A stretch of DNA of 64,000 bases, from assembly GCF_017916325.1 (NCBI RefSeq), contig NC_090160.1, forward strand, positions 532,001-596,000, written 5' to 3'. Each line of letters opens with the position of its first letter. Positions within the stretch are counted from its first letter, which is position 1. This stretch comes from Leishmania martiniquensis (lineage: Eukaryota > Euglenozoa > Kinetoplastea > Trypanosomatida > Trypanosomatidae). The translations under genes and the position numbers were made by a program. Positions 62,201 through 64,000 of the stretch are shown piece by piece. A model generated the notes under the pieces. The model searched no databases. It worked only from the letters and a program-made list of their open reading frames with translations, and was not told the origin of the DNA.

Positions 62201-62853
62201 GGACGCCGCCTCTGAACCGGTTCTTCAGCAGCTGGAGCAGCATCTGCCGCACTGCTGTGGAGAGCAGCGACAGCAGGTAGTTGGTTTCGCTCTCCCGGTA
62301 CGACGGATTCACCATCACCTTCCTCACGAGAAAGAAGAGGGGGGTGCAGTACTGCTGCGTGATGGGGTGGGCCGCGTCTCGGACGTGCACCTCCACCGCA
62401 ATCGACAGGTCTCGATCGAGCGTCACGGAGTTCGGTGCGGTCGCTGGTGCTGCGGAAAACCCCCCTTCTGCAGCTTGAGCGGCGTTGAGGGAAATCGTTT
62501 GGCCAAACACTCTCGACGCGGTGGAAACGTGTGCGGCCGCGCTGTCTACCGAGAGAGGCGACGAAGAGGTAACAGACGACGCTGATGGTGCGGGGGGAAG
62601 CTGCGGCGCCGCTCGTCATGTCGGCCACGCGCCTCCCCTTCGCAGGCGCGCTGCTGCCCGTCGCCGCTGATGCGGGGGCCACAAGGAACGACTGCAAGAG
62701 AGGCTCTCGTTCAAACAAAGTTGCCAGGTATTGCTCGATGACCTTGACGTGCTCCTCGAAACTGTTGGCGCAACTGAAGTCCTCAATGAGGAGCGGTATC
62801 TCCTCTGATGGCATCTCGCGCGGCGACTCACTGCGCGTGTCCATCGTCTGCAT
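59279..62853 (-). pseudogene. RAB3GAP1-like Rab GTPase-activating/exchange catalytic subunit, in four frame segments
   Basis: Four successive minus-strand segments together match the order of RAB3GAP1. Segment 1, from 62853: EIPLLIEDFSCANSFEEHVK, the N-terminal helix. Segment 2, about 62595-61210: HVRFHFQWNQLQDVEAHEVA. Segment 3, about 61210-60240: SLWEEWEVHRQ, then LLLQKLQLLRYAQEALLRLS. Segment 4, about 60240-59279: VVRFPDFVQWHSPRDFVDPG, then HVWWSLWRRAVPRSRDDIVH and EEATKVLAWLAAIPTAELLL. The last two correspond to the family's F-V-x-W-x-S-P-R-D and W-x-x-A-x-P-x-x-x-x-x-x-L-F motifs. Estimated length is about 1,190 residues against about 980 in human, because of low-complexity inserts. The three junctions need one extra base near the G6 run 62592-62597, one missing base at about 61205-61240 and one missing base at about 60220-60260. 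RAB3GAP complexes act on Rab3 and Rab18 in vesicle and lipid traffic. Whether this copy is functional is not settled. Confidence 0.7.
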
Positions 62854-63519
62854 GGCTAATGGGCGGCGGGTGGTGCGGCTCTTCTTGTGGTGCTGACGTA
62901 CAGAAGGACGCAGGAGGGAACGACGAAGCGTGTCCCCGTTGCGTGTGGAGGTGGGCGGGGCTGAAAGGCCGGGCCGAGTCGCGGAGATCGGCTGCTGTGA
63001 CGGGCTTCGAGGGAAGGGGGGTGGGGAAGAGAGAGAGCGAGGGACTGCATCGTTAGGCAGGCACGAGGCAAAGCTGATGGGGGGGATGCTTGACCCACGG
63101 GGAGTACGTTGGCAGCAAACATCTGAGCTTGTGTAGGGATGGCGAAGAGGAAGGCGGCGGTGGTGGTGGTGGTGATGGGGGCGCGCCCAATGGGATCCGC
63201 CAGGCTGTGCATTACCCCTCCTTCGATTCCCTTGATGTTATCCGACCTTTTCTCCCTTCCCCTCCGCTTTTCATGTCCGCTGCTGCAGCACTAACAGCAG
63301 CATCGGCAAGGAATCTTATCCTGCAGCTGGGCCACGCGGCCATGCTGATCACCGCCTTTACTTAACTTCTTTCTGCAGCGTGAAACGGAAACAGGCGGAG
63401 AAGAGGGGAGGAGCACGCGAGAGAGACACAGCACGCATACTTCAGCCCGTTCTCGCAAGCCCTCCCCCCTCGAAAGAGGGTGAGGACTGGCGGATCGATG
63501 GGAGGCTGTAGAAGGGCCC
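62854..63519. other. Intergenic spacer
   Basis: No gene supported. Purine-rich plus-strand stretch at 63010-63045 and a GGTGGTGGTGGT run near 63156-63175. Should contain the splice tract of the RAB3GAP1-like gene and the 3' UTR of the NSUN gene. Confidence 0.5.
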
Positions 63520-64000
63520 TTACGCGTCTGTGTAGCCGTAGCAGAGAAACACAGCGACGAAAAAGCTCACGCCGTCCTCAGACGTGTCATTGTACGCATC
63601 AAGTGGGCGAGGCATGAAGCGCAGCAACAGCAGCGGATCTGTGGACGGGAGCGCCGCCAACGACCCTCCCAAAGCACCGGTCCGCTCCTTCGCCATCTGC
63701 ACCTCAGCGATCTCGTGTTGGAGGAGGCACGGGAACCGAGAAGCGCCGCCGTGACTCCCACCCGTGTCCCGCTGGGCACCGGAGCTGTGGACCGCGGAGA
63801 GGTTGCACAGCGCACGCTGGGCCGGCGAGGAGGCACGGGCGAGACGCACAGAGGGGTACGTGCGGAGGAAGTGCAAGACATTCGCTTCATTCTCTTCCAG
63901 TGTGGTGGTGCAGGTACTGTACACGAGTACACCAGGCGCCGCCGGCGAGCCGCGAATGTGGCGGATGTATGAGTCGAAGAGCTTGCTGGTAGTCGGCTGC
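63520..64000 (-). CDS. NOL1/NOP2/Sun-family RNA (cytosine-5) methyltransferase, 3' part only
   Basis: The last 159 codons of a gene that enters from the right edge. Directly inside the window is the post-Rossmann end of the methyltransferase core: PGVLVYSTCTTTLEENEANV, in which Y-S-T-C-T is motif VI with the catalytic Cys of this family and the following E-N-E is typical. The end, DGVSFFVAVFLCYG, matches the usual C-terminal G-F-F-V/I-A strand. A low-complexity Ser/Gly/Ala segment lies between. Substrate (tRNA or rRNA) cannot be told from this fragment; NSUN6- or NOP2-like members remain possible. The cofactor-binding part lies outside the window. No break is seen in the visible part. Confidence 0.85.
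   Translation of the reverse strand, partial: QPTTSKLFDSYIRHIRGSPAAPGVLVYSTCTTTLEENEANVLHFLRTYPSVRLARASSPAQRALCNLSAVHSSGAQRDTGGSHGGASRFPCLLQHEIAEVQMAKERTGALGGSLAALPSTDPLLLLRFMPRPLDAYNDTSEDGVSFFVAVFLCYGYTDA

Noticed and set aside
1..64000. CRISPR arrays, rRNA, spliced-leader RNA and 5S genes
   Set aside because: No regularly spaced short repeats and no match to the conserved sequences I know for these genes.

Overview
The window reads as nuclear DNA of a trypanosomatid, most like Leishmania or a close relative (Endotrypanum, Porcisia and similar genera). Every gene I can support lies on the minus strand. None has a visible intron. The genes are separated by 0.6-6 kb of GT/CA-, purine- and pyrimidine-rich spacer, and polypyrimidine tracts followed by AG lie shortly upstream of several start codons. 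This is the layout of a polycistronic, trans-spliced array. Proteins that are kinetoplastid-specific or match the cell plan (acylated DUF1935 calpain-like protein, flagellar ASH protein, CLUAP1/IFT38, DM10/EF-hand ciliary protein, class I mitochondrial release factor) agree with this. The gene order around RAN and a mitotic cyclin recalls Leishmania chromosome 25, but that is from memory and unchecked. The species is not determined.

Layout in coordinate order (transcription runs right to left): 25-7689 giant ASH/HYDIN-type flagellar protein; 8539-11394 conserved protein of unknown function; 13163-14584 TAP42/alpha4; 15607-16320 unknown, probably mitochondrial; 17116-17916 GPN3 GTPase; 19330-20517 SF3a1-like SURP protein; 21769-23544 DNA polymerase delta subunit 2; 25945-26595 RAN; 28040-29509 CLUAP1/IFT38; 30469-32004 DEDDh exonuclease; a 5.2-kb gene-free stretch; 37210-38004 unknown; 40587-40847 small membrane protein; 42113-42886 membrane methyltransferase/reductase-fold protein; 42913-43260 possible small hydrophobic protein without ATG; 43446-44765 mitochondrial RF1; 45343-47667 EFHC/Rib72-like protein; 48903-49832 mitotic cyclin; a 6.2-kb gene-free island; 56048-58167 calpain-like peptidase with one frameshift; 59279-62853 RAB3GAP1-like protein spread over four frame segments; 63520-64000 3' end of a NOL1/NOP2/Sun RNA cytosine-5 methyltransferase.

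Three things stand out. First, five almost identical copies of a GC-rich repeat of about 0.5 kb (18471, 34827, 41563, 47970, 50429), all in one orientation, sit between genes. They fall into two subtypes that differ by a 56-bp block bounded by 9-bp direct repeats. Second, the island at 49.9-56.0 kb has abrupt strand-composition changes, long C and G runs, and a decayed plus-strand reading frame, as if an element had been inserted and then decayed. Third, the genes right of this island carry four frame breaks while those on the left are intact. The genes do not form one pathway; they share a transcription unit, with several devoted to the flagellum (ASH protein, CLUAP1, EFHC-like) and several to mitochondrial RNA or protein work (RF1, exonuclease, possibly the unknown proteins at 8.5 and 15.6 kb).
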